DNA from: Helianthus annuus | Taxonomy: Eukaryota; Streptophyta; Magnoliopsida; Asterales; Asteraceae | NCBI RefSeq assembly: GCF_002127325.2 | Contig: NC_035440.2 | Location: forward strand, 71,175,819-71,239,818 | Direction: 5' to 3' | Length of the DNA: 64,000 nucleotides | In this document: positions 53,256 to 64,000 of the stretch, piece by piece | Position numbering within the stretch: the first letter of the stretch is position 1 | How the letters are laid out: every line of letters starts with the position of its first letter | Translations under genes and position numbers: made by a program | The notes under the pieces: generated by a model | What the model was told of the DNA's origin: nothing | Seen by the model: the letters and a program-made list of their open reading frames with translations, nothing else | Database searches by the model: none

Positions 53256-55409
53256 ATGGATGATATTTTCTTGAACCCTTTCAGCGATATGTACGCATTT
53301 GCAGGAAATACAGGAAACGATGATACTTTGTCAAGTAATACAAATGAAAATTCGACGGTTGTGAAGAAAAAGGAAGCTTGGGAATCGGAAAGTGCGTTTG
53401 GAACGTTCAACAAACTCCCTAAGCTAATGGCTATCGAAGATTACAGTAGATGGTCGAGAAAGTTTGAAGACTGGTTGATGGCATTTGCATTTGCTAGTTG
53501 GAAGAGTTTGAAGAACGGCTATGAACATGGAGATAAATCCGGTGAAATGTTAACTTCATCTGATGAGATTGATTCATTTGTAGCCGAACAGGAGTGTATA
53601 GCGTTGTTATTTCAGTCTGTTCGTGAAGATATAATCTCACTAATAGATTATAAGAATGCACAAGATCTTTGGAAGAAGTTAGAAAAGAAATGTATAGGTA
53701 GTCAAGAAATCAAGAAAAACAAAATGAAACTGCTTAGGAAAGAGTTTGACATGTTTGGGTGTCTAAAGAACGAGTCAGTTTGTAAAATGATAGAAAGGTT
53801 TGGTCATCTGAAGCTGGAATTAGCAAGACATGATATCAGATATTCTGATGAAGAACTTGTTGACAAACTGTTCGATTCATTACCAGACGAGTTGGTGATT
53901 GAGAGACTTGAAAGTCACGAATTGGAACTGAAGAAGACGTACAAAGTCAATCACTCATCTTATCAACAGAATTTGGATCTATACTATCCGAAAAGCATGA
54001 TGCCAAAAGCAACGTCTCCCAAGACTGCATTTTCTGCTGAGAATGTGTCGACAACAAGCAAAGAAAGTCAAAGCAGTCAAAGCAGTGGAAACCACAGTGG
54101 TTATCACAGTGGATCTTCATCATCTGCAAGTCATTCTGATGCAAAGTTTTCATGCAACATCGCAATAGATTTGAAGAATGCACAGAATTTTGACGAGGAG
54201 TCGGCTAAGCAACAAATGGTATTCTTGGCGTCTGTGTTGGAATCATATGAAGGGTTGGTGGCTGGTAAGATCGGGAACACAAATCTGACGAAGGAAGATT
54301 ATGACCAGATAGATCCCGAAGAAATGGAGCTGATCGATATTCGTTGGGCTATGGCAAGTGTTGTTCGTCGAGCACAACATTTTATGGAAATTACCGGGAG
54401 GAAGACAATTGGTGGTCCATCTACCAAGCTGGGGTTCGATAAATCCAAGGTGACATGTTTCAAATGTAAGCAGAAGGGTCACTTCAAACGCGAATGCAGA
54501 AACGCTTATGCTGATGAATCGGAGAACCCTTTCAAAGATGATTACTACAAGAAGGCGATTTATCACCAGAATAAATCTGAGCCGCCTAGATTGAAGCTGG
54601 CTGAAGATAACAGAGAGAAATCTAGGGCTCTTGCGGTGATCTACGATGATGAGGGGTATGATTGGAGCAAAGAAGTTCTACCGGAGGAAGACGCGGTTGG
54701 TTACGCGTTTATGGCGAAAAATGAACCTATTCCGTGGAAAGATAATCGTACTGAAGAGCAGAAGTATAGAAACAGAAAAATGATTGTTGAAAACAAGATC
54801 ATTAGACTGTCTGGTATCTATTCGGAAGCAAAGCGAGAGAGAAGATGGGATCCGGACAGAGAGTGCTACCTTGATCCGTATAGAAACATTGCGATCGACG
54901 ATAAAACACTCGATATCGAAGCTATCATCAAGGAGTATAAAGAAGAGGATGAGTATTGGAAAAACAAATGGTGGGGAACTCCAACCGAGAAAATGAAAGA
55001 AGAAGAGAAAGAGAAAGAAGAGAAAGAGAAAAAGGAGAAAGAAGAGATCGAGAAAGCAAAGAAGATTGATACTGGAGTTATCGATACAACGCAGGAGTTG
55101 ACTGCAGAGAACCTGGGAAAAATGGCTGACAAAGTGCTGGCTGCTAAAGCACTTGAGGCAGACTCTAACTCCGTGTCTGAGTCAAAAGGCCAGGTCAGTC
55201 CAAACTCGTCAACGAATGCGTCAGGTAAAAAGATCGAAGGAAATGCTGATTGCAAAAATTGCAACAAAGAGTGCAAATTTTGTAACACTGTCACGTATCT
55301 CAACGATGAGAAAGTTAAAAATCTGACAGCAAAGGTCAGAAGCGCTGAGGATCAAATTCTTGGTCGTGACAAAACAGTTAAAGCTTCAACTGAACGGATT
55401 AAAGAATAA
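53256..55409 (+). CDS. gag: D: Gag, N-terminal and first knuckle
   Basis: ATG at 53256 (an upstream in-frame non-gag ATG exists at 53226). Capsid region from PKLMAIEDYSRWSRKFEDWL to KKLEKKCIGSQE, first knuckle CFKCKQKGHFKREC (54457-54498), then a highly charged Lys/Glu region. The frame ends in TAA (55407-55409), but the same frame continues coding-like to about 55678 (TGA), so the TAA is probably a decay stop (CAA to TAA). S interrupts at 55873. Confidence 0.85.
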   Translation: MDDIFLNPFSDMYAFAGNTGNDDTLSSNTNENSTVVKKKEAWESESAFGTFNKLPKLMAIEDYSRWSRKFEDWLMAFAFASWKSLKNGYEHGDKSGEMLTSSDEIDSFVAEQECIALLFQSVREDIISLIDYKNAQDLWKKLEKKCIGSQEIKKNKMKLLRKEFDMFGCLKNESVCKMIERFGHLKLELARHDIRYSDEELVDKLFDSLPDELVIERLESHELELKKTYKVNHSSYQQNLDLYYPKSMMPKATSPKTAFSAENVSTTSKESQSSQSSGNHSGYHSGSSSSASHSDAKFSCNIAIDLKNAQNFDEESAKQQMVFLASVLESYEGLVAGKIGNTNLTKEDYDQIDPEEMELIDIRWAMASVVRRAQHFMEITGRKTIGGPSTKLGFDKSKVTCFKCKQKGHFKRECRNAYADESENPFKDDYYKKAIYHQNKSEPPRLKLAEDNREKSRALAVIYDDEGYDWSKEVLPEEDAVGYAFMAKNEPIPWKDNRTEEQKYRNRKMIVENKIIRLSGIYSEAKRERRWDPDRECYLDPYRNIAIDDKTLDIEAIIKEYKEEDEYWKNKWWGTPTEKMKEEEKEKEEKEKKEKEEIEKAKKIDTGVIDTTQELTAENLGKMADKVLAAKALEADSNSVSESKGQVSPNSSTNASGKKIEGNADCKNCNKECKFCNTVTYLNDEKVKNLTAKVRSAEDQILGRDKTVKASTERIKE

Positions 55410-55872
55410 ACTGCTCAAATTGAAACTGATGAAATTGAACATGGAAAAGTTAAACGTGAAAATGAAAAGTTAATTCTTGAAAACCGTCAGATTTCAGAAA
55501 AATTTGAAAAACTCAAAAGCATAGTAAAAGATAGTGATGATCGAAATGGTAAAACTTTTAAAGAAAACGAACATCTAAAAGTAGTGCTGAGAGTAAAAGA
55601 AGAATCAATTAACAAACAACTGGATGAAATCGCTAATTTGAAACTTAAGGTTCAAGAGGCTGAAATTGAAAACGAGTGAATCCAGTTGAAGCTTAACAGC
55701 TATAGCTCTGCAAGCTTTGTTTTGCAACATATTGTGCCAAAACCCATTGGCAAAAACAAAGCTGGCGAAGACGTGTATTCTAATGGAACCGGGGTGGGTT
55801 TTCACAAAGTTCCACCGCCGATTTTGCATAATTACACGAAAAAGGAATCTGGGTTGGTTGAACTTGAGAAAG
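55410..55872 (+). pseudogene. gag: D: gag continuation up to solo LTR S
   Basis: Coiled-coil Lys/Glu-rich coding continues past the TAA to a TGA at 55676-55678, then on to FVLQHIVPKPIGKNKAGED (55730-55790). It is broken at 55872 by S, whose TSD gaaag is made from gag sequence. Confidence 0.7.
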
Positions 55873-56589
55873 TGTGACAACTCGAATTTCCAAGATTTCT
55901 GTTTCGCATTTATTGCACGTTCTTGTATTGTTTAGTTGATTATTTGCACAATTAATTGCTATGGAATTTTACACGTCTTGATGCAATGAATCGTATTGTG
56001 TGATTGTGCATGGTTGTTTGTTAGTTGTGAAAGACTTGGTAAATATATGAACTTGGTGGCGAAACTGTGAAATTGTTATGAGATGGTGTACATGTGTAAA
56101 TTATGATACTTAGGGAGGTAGTGGGTAATTAGTGAAATCCTAGAGATACTTAACCCTAATCTCTTTTCCTAATCATTCACTAATCATCACAAGAATCAAA
56201 ACACGTACCCTCACATTCCCTAATCCTCTCTACAATCATCTTCTCATCATTCTTGGCTTCACAAGTCTTTTGCAACAAGTTTGATCTTCCAATCCATCTA
56301 GAATCAATCAAGGTAATTGTTTAATCATTGTTTGATGTTAATTGTTGATTGATTGATTGATGTTAAAACCCTAGTTCTTCATGTGATAGGCTGTGATTTT
56401 GATTTGATTCTGAATTATTGATGATGATGATGATTAGTTGTATGATTGATAGATGGTTCCTGTAATGATTATAGGTTGATTTTTGTTGATCATAAGTGGA
56501 TTGATTATGATTCTGCCGTCACTATGTATGATATTAGGGTTAGAAACCAAGAAAAACGTAACTGTTATGATGCAAAAACGAATGATTGA

Positions 56590-57290
56590 ATTGTGTCTCA
56601 GAGTTTTGTGAATGAATATGTATGTCTGAGTTTCGTGACCCTGACGTAGTTGTCTGAGTTTTGTTAACCACATGAGGTCCGAGCTTTTAAACAAGCTCAT
56701 GGGTCCGAGTTCTTTATGAATATCATGTTGTCCGATCTTTAAACACTGGAAGAGATCCGAGCTTTGTGAGCCTAACCTCTTGTCCGACTTTTACTTATGA
56801 TAATAGGGAGTCCGAGTTCTGCTAACAACACACATGTGTCTGAGTTTCATGCTTAGGTCCGAGTTTCATGTTTATACCATGTGTCCGAGTTTTTAATAAG
56901 GTGAAGATGGGTCCGAGTTTTGTAAACACCCACCTTTGGTCTGACTTTTATAAAGGGGAAACCCCCCCCCCACTAGTCCGAGTTTCATATATTTATAATC
57001 AGGTCCGAACTTCTTTTAATAAGTAACAAGGATCCGAGTTTTAGTTTAAATTGATATGGTTGGATTTTTTTATTTATTGTTTTAAATGGTCCGAACTTTA
57101 ACCCCCATACCCTTAGTCCGAGTTTTTAACCCCACAACCCCTTTGTCCGACTTTTAATTACTTGCCACTAGGTCCGACTTTGTAAGGGTCTTGTTGGTCC
57201 GAACATTAAGGCATCAAGCCTTGGTCCGAATTTGCTTATCATGCTTAGCCCGACTTTCTTACTTGTGATATAGTGCCGAACTCTCATGTC
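56590..57290 (+). repeat. S word array: ggtccgagttt, about 25 copies
   Basis: gtccgagttt and variants (gtccgacttt, tctgagttt, gtccgaactt) recur every 25-30 bp across 700 bp with unrelated spacer sequence. Located upstream of the intron donor, as in A. Confidence 0.92.
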
Positions 57291-57677
57291 TTATGCTCTG
57301 TTTAAGTGTTAAGCTTTGTTGATTGTCAGAATTGCATACGTTATGTAGAATCAGAACCTTACAAAGTGATGTATGAAGCAAGTTACCTGTAAACACCAGT
57401 GTATAGAGCCTATTGTATGTTCTGTATGTTCTGTGCATTACCGCATGCTACCGTATGTTATCGTATATGATTGTGTGATGCTGTAGATAGGAACAATCTT
57501 CATCATATCATCCTGTACACAGTGAACACACATAGCACATTGCTTGAGTATCAAAGTCTAGCAAACCCTGATTGATTTTATATACTTACGTCAAGAATGT
57601 GCAACATATCCTAGGTCGTGTATAACGGACTTAGACATTTGATAAACTCTAGAGCATAGCATACCGGGCAAACCAAG

Positions 57678-58277
57678 GTGAGTTCACACTCTTACTAAGG
57701 CATGGGATTCCCAGGGTTTGGGAATGGGATTGAAGGAATAAGGTTGAATAGATTCGTATTGACATTAATACTAGACTACCATACCATTGTCCTCGGTTGT
57801 GCAGGACACATACTTATGCCACTCACTGTCCTCGGTTGTGCAGGACACATACTTATGCTATTCACTGTCCTCGGTTGTGCAGGACACATACATACAATCT
57901 ACGTAGACTTATACTTACTACTATCCTCGGTTGTGAAGGATACTCACGTAAAACCTACGTGTACTTATACTTACTACTATCCTCGGTTGTGAAGGATACT
58001 CACGTAAAACCTACGTGTACTTATACTTACTACTATCCTCGGTTGTGAAGGATACTCACGTAAAACCTACGTGTACTTATACTTACTACTATCCTCGGTT
58101 GTGAAGGATACTTATGGTTACGAGTAGTCTAGTGGATATATAACATGGGAAGCCCCCACCAATAGAACGTACTATCGGCCCAGTAGAGCCACATGTTACA
58201 TACGAACTTACCATTACGCATTTACTTTCTGTGAACTCGCTCAACTAGTTGTTGATCCTCTGTTACATGCCTTGCAG
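57678..58277 (+). other. Putative intron inside S (600 bp)
   Basis: Donor ACCAAG|GTGAGTTCACAC, acceptor ACATGCCTTGCAG|GTCGTT; almost identical to the pair at 427-1069 although the interior differs completely. Confidence 0.55.
57789..58115 (+). repeat. Two consecutive tandem repeats (39 bp x3, 56 bp x4) in S
   Basis: tgtcctcggttgtgcaggac starts at 57788-57789, 57827 and 57866; tatcctcggttgtgaaggat starts at 57922, 57978, 58034 and 58090. The two units share the tcctcggttgtg core. They sit inside the putative LTR intron. Confidence 0.93.
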
Positions 58278-58574
58278 GTCGTTAGGTATATGGAGCTTGC
58301 ACATGGAGGAGCTGGTCGTTGTGGGCTTGGATCGTGATTATCTTATTAAACACGTATGACATTTCGTACTTAATTATGTTGGGTTTTGATTATACGCTTC
58401 CGCTAAACAATGATAACTTACTTATGATTTTGGATCACCTTTCATATGGATTTGGTTTGGTTTGATGGCAATTACTTTTACTATATATACTGTTCTATAT
58501 GATTGGTGGCTTGATCCTAGTCAGTCACGCTCCCAAGCGGTGATACTCCGCATGTGGATTTTGGGGGTGTGACA

Positions 58575-59615
58575 GAAAGAAAGTGAAGTTAAACTTCCGG
58601 AGAACATTGATGTCACGTTCACATCTTCCGATGACGATAGTGTCCAAAATGATGTGGTAAAAGGTGTTGTTGGAAACGTGTTAAAACCGGATGGTGACAC
58701 TACTGAGGAAGATGGGTGTTTCTTGGACAAATACATTCCGAAACAAAAGTCAAGAACAACTTAAGTGAAGAATCAAATCGTGTCGTGTACAAGATGTTGG
58801 GTTTGGATAAGTTGTTTTCGGATTCAGAGTTTCCGATCGAGAATGTAAACATGAACAAATTGACAAATGTTTTCAAACTGGTTGAAGTCAAATTGTCAGC
58901 AGTGAACAATCTGAGTCAAAAGAAAAGTAAAATGAGGTTTGAGAAAGATAAGGTTTACAACAAGAAAGCTGTTAATCCACCTCGTTTTTACAATAACAAC
59001 AGAAACAACTGGTCAGGTGGTTATCAGGGGGGTAAATCATATGACAAAAGAAATGTTTCAAACAAGAGGTTTGTCGAGAAGAAACAGTTTGTGAACAGTT
59101 CAAGTTCACTTGCTAATGAAGAAAAAGAAATTTTTTCAAAATCAAACAAAGAGTTCTTTGAGAAAAGAGCTTCTCAGTCTCAGTCTGAAGGCACAAGTCG
59201 AGTGGCTGATACTCGAACTTGTTTTAGATGTAATCAAGTTGGTCACATTGCGCGAAAGTGTACCAATGTGAAGCCTAAGACTGAAACTGTGAAGACTCAA
59301 CAGAAGAAAGTTGAAGTGAAGGGTAAAACACCAATCATTGTTGAGAAAAAGATTGTGAAAAATGAGCCCGTAAAGAGGTTGGTAACTAAAAACGACAAAT
59401 TTTACAAAAGGGTTGCATTATCTCAACAAGTTTGGAAGCCAAAAATTGAGAAGAAAATTTCAACTTCTGAGGTGAAAAAGTCTGAAGAATCAATTACGGT
59501 TGATTATGATGCAAATTTTCCACCTCTCAAGGCTGAAAATTTCAAAATTCAAATTGCGAGAGTCAAGGTTACACCTAAGGCTGATGAGGTCTGGGTGGAC
59601 TCGATGTTTGACTAA
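58575..59615 (+). pseudogene. gag: D: C-terminal Gag with second knuckle
   Basis: Gag resumes after S (LPENIDVTFTSSDDD) but changes frame near 58740. The main frame 58716-59615 carries the second knuckle CFRCNQVGHIARKC (59220-59261) and the basic tail. It corresponds to 35780-36956 in C. Confidence 0.8.
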
Positions 59616-59698
59616 ACAGTTTGAATTGCCGGAGCTTCCTGGATTGAGAAGCATGAATCGGCATCTTTCTTGAAGTTGTTTAAGTCATAGTTTGTTTT

Positions 59699-60181
59699 GT
59701 GCAGGATCTTCCAAAACTTGTATCCAGATGGATCATGGACAGTGGAGCGTCAAGACATATGACAGGGAAGACTGCGTTGCTGTATGATGTGAGAAACATT
59801 AATGGTGGTTACGTTGGTTTTGCGGGTAATCAAGGAGGAAGGATTATAGGTGAAGGAACGTTATCCAACGGAATTTTTACGTTTGAGAGAGTTAACTACA
59901 TCGCTGAGCTGGAAAATAATCTGCTGAGTATCTCCCAGATCTGCGACAGGATGTAATCTACTCACTTCACTGACAAAGAATGTTTGATCTTGAAACCGGG
60001 ATTTGTGATACCTGAGGAATGGATCATCATGAGGGCACCAGGAGTCAATGATCTGTACGTGTTGGACATGAGTGTAGCTACTACAACCACGGGTCAGGCT
60101 CATTGTTTTGTGTCCAGAGCAACTGAGAAAGAATCAAGATTGTGGCACCGGAAGATGGGCATATACATCTTAGAAAAATGA
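59699..60181 (+). pseudogene. pol: D: aspartic protease and pre-integrase region
   Basis: Copia protease motif WIMDSGASRHM at 59730, core continuing to LLSISQICDRM, then TAA at 59954-59956. After it the frame is open through LWHRKMG, the start of the GAG-pre-integrase zinc domain, and shifts near 60160. Confidence 0.85.
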
Positions 60182-62853
60182 ATCATTTGGTGCATAATGA
60201 TTTGGTCACAGGAGTTCATGTCAAAGGTTTTCATCTGGAAGGGGAGTGCATAAGCTGTGTCAAAGGCAAACAGAAGAAAAAGTCACACCCTACAAAGCAA
60301 GTCAATTCAGTTTCAAGACCTATGGAAAGACTTCATATGGATTTGTTTGGTCCGGTGAATATCAAGAGTATTACAGGAGATTACTACTGTTTCGTCGTGA
60401 CTGATGATTACTCCAGATTTTCGTGGGTTTCATTCTGGAAATCGAAAGACGAAACATTTGACAGTTTAATGGCGTTGTTTAAAAGAATTGAGAATCTGTA
60501 CCAGAGGCCTATCATTAGAATTAGAAGTGATAATGGTACTGAATTCAAAAACAGCAGGATGGAAAAATTTTGTGATGAAAGAGGTATATTGCATGAGTTT
60601 AGTGCTCCGTACACTCCACAACAAAATGGAGTCGCAGAACACATTAATCGGACGCTAATCGAGACGGCTAGAACTATGCTCACAGATTCAAAGTTACCAA
60701 TTAATTTTTGGGCTGAAGCTGTTTCCGCCGCATGCTATACGCTCAACAGGGTTCTTACTGTCAAGAAGTTCAACAAGACGTGTTTTGAGCTAATCAATAA
60801 CCGCAAACCGAATTTGAAGTATCTAGAACCGTTCGGGTCACCCTACATAGTTATAGAGTCTCTTGGAAAGTTTGGTCCGAAGTGCATTGAGGGAATATTT
60901 GTTGGCTATGCAAATCCAATGCGACGTGTCTTCGTTCCAAGTGAAAAGCGGATTATTGAAGCAACGAATGTTGAATGTCAAGGTTATACTATGCCGCCGC
61001 AGAATCCTGGTGATTCATGGAAATATCATTATGATAAACTTTGGGATTCGTTTGACATGAGAGAAGAATCAGAGGAAGATGAAGATTTCTTTGATGAGCT
61101 GGATATTTTGCGAGAGTATGAGTCGCAGCTCAGGTTCCCAGCGGAGTATTCTAGAAGACCTCGGGAAACTTCAAATGATGATGAAGCAGGTCCTAGCAAT
61201 GCTGGTGAACATGATGATGAAGTTGCTCCTGGTAATCAGTCGGAGGTGAATGATAATCAAGAAGCTGAAAATATGCCAGTTTTTGATCATGGTGATTCAG
61301 ACTCTGAGGGGGAGCAGATCCAGTTATCAAGTCAAACAAACCAAGTTGGTGAACAAGATGCAGATCAGAATGTTACTACTCTGGAGGGAAATGTTGATGT
61401 TCCAAGCGAAGTGATGCCGCGAACTCTTTCATATCATCCAGAGGAGTTGATCATAGGAGAATTGCATTCAGGCGTTCGCACAAGACGTCAAATAGACCAG
61501 GGCTTAACATGTTTTTATTCTACAGTAGCGCCTTTACAAACTGAATTTTCATTAAGTTGTTTTATCTCGCAGGTCGAATCGAGAACTTACAAAGAGGCGC
61601 TTACTGAAGACTCTTGGGTCATAGCGATGCAAGAAGAGTTAGGTCAGTTTGAAAAGTTAGGAGTGTGGAAGTTAGTGGATTTTCCGGATGGTCAAAGGAA
61701 AATCAATACGAAATGGGTATTCAAGTGTAAGAGAGACGACAGAGGAGTGGTTGTAAGGAACAAAGCTCGACTCGTTGTTCAGGTCTTTAGTCAACAGGAG
61801 GGGATTGATTTTACAGAAGTCTATGCTCCTGTAGCACGACTAGAGGCAATCAGAATTTTCCTAGCATTTGCATCTTGGAAGAACTTCAAAGTATATCAGT
61901 TGGATGTTAAATCGGCGTTTCTTTATGGGAAGCTCAAAGAGGAGGTTTATGTCGGTCAACCTCCGGGCTTTACTGACCCAATCCACAAGAACAAAGTTTA
62001 TCTGCTGGACAAAGCGTTGTATGGTCTACATCAGGCACCGAGAACCTGGTACGAGACTTTGTCTCAACACCTACTCGCTAACAAGTTCATACGTGGAAAA
62101 GTGGATGCCACTTTCTTCACTAAAGAGGTCGACGGACATCTTCTGATCGTTCAGATTTATGTAGACGATATAATTTTTGGGTCAACGAATGAGAACTTGT
62201 GCAAAGATTTCAAACAGGTGATGAAGCAGAAATTCGAAATGTCATCAATGGGGGAGATGAAATTCTTTCTGGGTTTACAAGTTGAACAGCTTCCTGAGGG
62301 AATTTTCATTCACCAGACGAAGTACGTGCATGATATTCTAGAGAAATTTGGAATGTCAAGTTCTACTCCTGCTGCTACCCCACTTGCGACTAATCATGGG
62401 ATTCACCCAGATCTCACCGGAGACAGGGCTGATGAAACATTCTACCGTTCCATGATAGGTTCTTTGATGTATCTAACTGCTTCACGTCCTGATATCATGT
62501 ACCCAACGTGCCTCGCAGCAAGATATCAATCTAACCCGAGAGCTTCGCACATGATCATTGTCAAGAGGATATTACGTTACTTGAAAGGAACACCCACATT
62601 GGGGTTGTGGTATCCTAGAAAAGGCGATTTTACGCTCGAAGGGTATTCCGATTCAGATTTTGGATGCTGCAAAGTCAATACCAAATCAACAACTGCAGGA
62701 TGCAAGTTCTTTGGACCTAGATTGGTTACCTGGAAGTGTAAGAAACAAACGTCTGTGGCGTTATCTACATGTGAAGCGAAGTATGTTTCTGCTAGCAGTT
62801 GCTGCTCTCAGATCCTGTGGATACAGCAACAGATGCGCGACTACGGTTTGTAG
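60142..62853 (+). CDS. pol: D: integrase, reverse transcriptase and RNase H
   Basis: Open for 903 codons. Integrase core: [14 protein letters not shown] (60330), [10 protein letters not shown] (60525), [16 protein letters not shown] (60620). [17 protein letters not shown] (61695), [11 protein letters not shown] (61898), catalytic YVDDIIFGS (62158). RNase [19 protein letters not shown] (62650) and [11 protein letters not shown] (62770). It ends in TAG at 62851-62853, but RNase H continues in frame (HIEIRHHFIRDC at 62937), so this stop is a late lesion. The long intact core means D decayed little. Confidence 0.92.
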   Translation: MAPEDGHIHLRKMNHLVHNDLVTGVHVKGFHLEGECISCVKGKQKKKSHPTKQVNSVSRPMERLHMDLFGPVNIKSITGDYYCFVVTDDYSRFSWVSFWKSKDETFDSLMALFKRIENLYQRPIIRIRSDNGTEFKNSRMEKFCDERGILHEFSAPYTPQQNGVAEHINRTLIETARTMLTDSKLPINFWAEAVSAACYTLNRVLTVKKFNKTCFELINNRKPNLKYLEPFGSPYIVIESLGKFGPKCIEGIFVGYANPMRRVFVPSEKRIIEATNVECQGYTMPPQNPGDSWKYHYDKLWDSFDMREESEEDEDFFDELDILREYESQLRFPAEYSRRPRETSNDDEAGPSNAGEHDDEVAPGNQSEVNDNQEAENMPVFDHGDSDSEGEQIQLSSQTNQVGEQDADQNVTTLEGNVDVPSEVMPRTLSYHPEELIIGELHSGVRTRRQIDQGLTCFYSTVAPLQTEFSLSCFISQVESRTYKEALTEDSWVIAMQEELGQFEKLGVWKLVDFPDGQRKINTKWVFKCKRDDRGVVVRNKARLVVQVFSQQEGIDFTEVYAPVARLEAIRIFLAFASWKNFKVYQLDVKSAFLYGKLKEEVYVGQPPGFTDPIHKNKVYLLDKALYGLHQAPRTWYETLSQHLLANKFIRGKVDATFFTKEVDGHLLIVQIYVDDIIFGSTNENLCKDFKQVMKQKFEMSSMGEMKFFLGLQVEQLPEGIFIHQTKYVHDILEKFGMSSSTPAATPLATNHGIHPDLTGDRADETFYRSMIGSLMYLTASRPDIMYPTCLAARYQSNPRASHMIIVKRILRYLKGTPTLGLWYPRKGDFTLEGYSDSDFGCCKVNTKSTTAGCKFFGPRLVTWKCKKQTSVALSTCEAKYVSASSCCSQILWIQQQMRDYGL

Positions 62854-63201
62854 TTTCTTAACACACCTCTGTTTGTTGATAATGAGTTTGCAATAAATAT
62901 AACTAAGAATCCAGTACATCACGCTAAAACTAAACATATAGAAATTCGTCATCACTTTATTCGCGATTGCTTCGAGAAAAAGTTGATACGAATTGAGAAA
63001 ATCCACACTGACGAACAAAAAGCTGATTTGCATACCAAAGCTTTTGATAAAAATCGGTTTCAATATTTGTTAAAACTTAATGGTATGAAATTGCTCTCGG
63101 TGTTGGATGGAATTGTGAGCGTTGATGAGAGTACTGTTACGGATGAAGACGAGAAACAATCTGCAATGGTTTGTCGATTTTTTACGTGTTTTGGTATTTA
63201 G
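62854..63201 (+). pseudogene. pol: D: C-terminal RNase H tail after the TAG
   Basis: The same frame continues with conserved Copia RNase H residues (NPVHHAKTKHIEIRHHFIRD, TDEQKADLHTKAF) and ends at TAG 63199-63201, directly before agggggagta. Confidence 0.8.
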
Positions 63202-64000
63202 GGGGAGTAGATAGTTGTAAATAGATATATTTTCAGAAAATACAAAAACAGTAAAAAATGCAAAAATACAAAAACATGATAAAATTGAAAAAGAGCTTGT
63301 GTATACAAAAACATGATAGTACATTATGCTAGACAATTACAACATGCTAAAGATTTGTAAAGTCTAAATGAGTTAAACAGTCTCACTGATGATGTGTCGA
63401 TAGGTTTTCACACATTTAGTAGATTCGTTCGGGATATAAACCTAAAATTTCAAACTTGTGAAATTCGTGGGGAACACTACTTGGATATATAGGTAACCCC
63501 TGAAATCTCGTTTGAAAGGTCTCGTATTCTGATATACTAGGTTTTTATACTCAATGATGTCTGGGGTATTATTCCGGGACTTCTGTTGAACGGAAGTTTT
63601 GACCTAGTTCTTGGATAAACTTTCACCAAATGCTTGAAACACAGCATAAACCCTCAGCATGCAGATGAAACAATAAAATTGATAGTCGCTGCTGTTGTAG
63701 CTAAAAGATCCTCTAAAGGGGACATACTGAAAAGTCGAAGCTGATATCTCTCTGCGCATACGGAAGTATCGACCTGAGATCCCTCGGCCCTCGCATACCT
63801 AATTTATGTATAGATATCATTGTAGTATACTCACCTGTAAGACTGAATATTGGGATTCTGGATACGGGAGTATATTCAAGAGGTGGGACACATGAATTGA
63901 GCTAAGTTCATAACACATCTAAATAGTATCCTGAATAGATTGAAATCTGTGTGAGAATTTAAGATGGATCAGTATATCGACAATCGAGGTGAATTGTTTA
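63195..64000 (+). other. D 3' conserved non-coding block
   Basis: Closely matches 37590-38350 of C (for example ggaagtatcgacctgag and atactcacctgtaagactg). No shared open frame. The 3' LTR lies beyond the window. Confidence 0.75.

Larger units (their letters stand above)
55873..58574 (+). mobile_element. S: solo LTR of a Tekay-like element, 2702 bp
   Basis: Starts TGTGACAACTCGAA and ends GGGGGTGTGACA, flanked by TSD gaaag (55868-55872 and 58575-58579). No PBS, PPT or coding sequence lies inside, which indicates LTR-LTR recombination. It contains a word array (56590-57290), a putative intron (57678-58277) and two tandem repeats. Its terminal 450 bp resemble the LTRs at 1-1340 and 49690-50263. 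Confidence 0.93.
52192..64000 (+). mobile_element. D: SIRE/Maximus-like Copia element, right end outside window
   Basis: 5' LTR 52192-52630, PBS-like agtggtatcagagctc, leader word array, long two-knuckle Gag, protease, integrase, RT, RNase H and a conserved 3' non-coding block. A 2.7-kb solo LTR (S) splits gag. The 3' LTR and TSD are not in view. RT motif YVDDIIFGS and the integrase-RT order place it in Copia; the SIRE/Maximus assignment is by recall of RT style and long Gag. Coding has three or four stops and two frameshifts. Confidence 0.88.

Overview
The window is plant nuclear DNA made almost entirely of nested LTR retrotransposons. The evidence is chromovirus (Tekay/Del), Tat and SIRE-type Copia gag-pol genes, PBSs matching initiator-Met tRNA, 0.4-3.5 kb LTRs with 5-bp target duplications, GT-AG introns and a foldback MITE. 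The style of the elements suggests a eudicot, plausibly Asteraceae; that placement is recall, not proof. I found no convincing host gene, tRNA, rRNA or CRISPR array.

Layout. 1-1340: right part of a Tekay-like LTR inserted into H. 1341-4003: 3' end of a plus-strand Tat element (H) holding a broken, spliced antisense gene (F). 4004-8782: 5' half of a minus-strand Tat element (G: gag-protease, RT, part of RNase H, 5' LTR), interrupted by H. 8783-13050: AT-rich non-coding DNA with a MITE, short tandem repeats and an LTR-promoter-like piece. 13050-47300: an old minus-strand gene of the 'gypsy-type transposase' kind (E), split by two chromoviruses: A (14857-24347, plus, TSD acctg, nearly identical 2065-bp LTRs) and B (24907-46270, minus, TSD tataa, about 3.5-kb LTRs). 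Inside the gag of B sits C (32350-39512, plus, TSD cttct), a Copia-type element with gag but no pol. 47390-49190: unassigned broken coding region behind a strong promoter-like sequence. 49195-52191: LTR fragments. 52192-64000: D, a SIRE-like Copia element running off the window, with a 2.7-kb solo LTR (S, TSD gaaag) in its gag.

How they fit together. C and D look like a non-autonomous/autonomous pair: they share Gag organisation and a conserved 3' non-coding block, and C lacks exactly protease, integrase, RT and RNase H. A and B share a small gag intron, a group II-like chromodomain end and a palindrome before the PPT. Insertion order is E, then B, then C inside B; A is the youngest (7 differences in 2065 bp between its LTRs, against 7 in 518 bp for C).

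Most interesting signals. (1) A putative intron inside the LTR: GTGAGTTCA donor and pyrimidine-AG acceptor in matching order in four Tekay-type LTR families. (2) Element-specific short 'words' repeated every 20-30 bp in LTRs and leaders; in C and D the words differ but their geometry around the TATA box is the same. (3) A UAG-CAA-UUA leaky-stop context between protease and RT of G. (4) The pol-less C next to its likely helper family.
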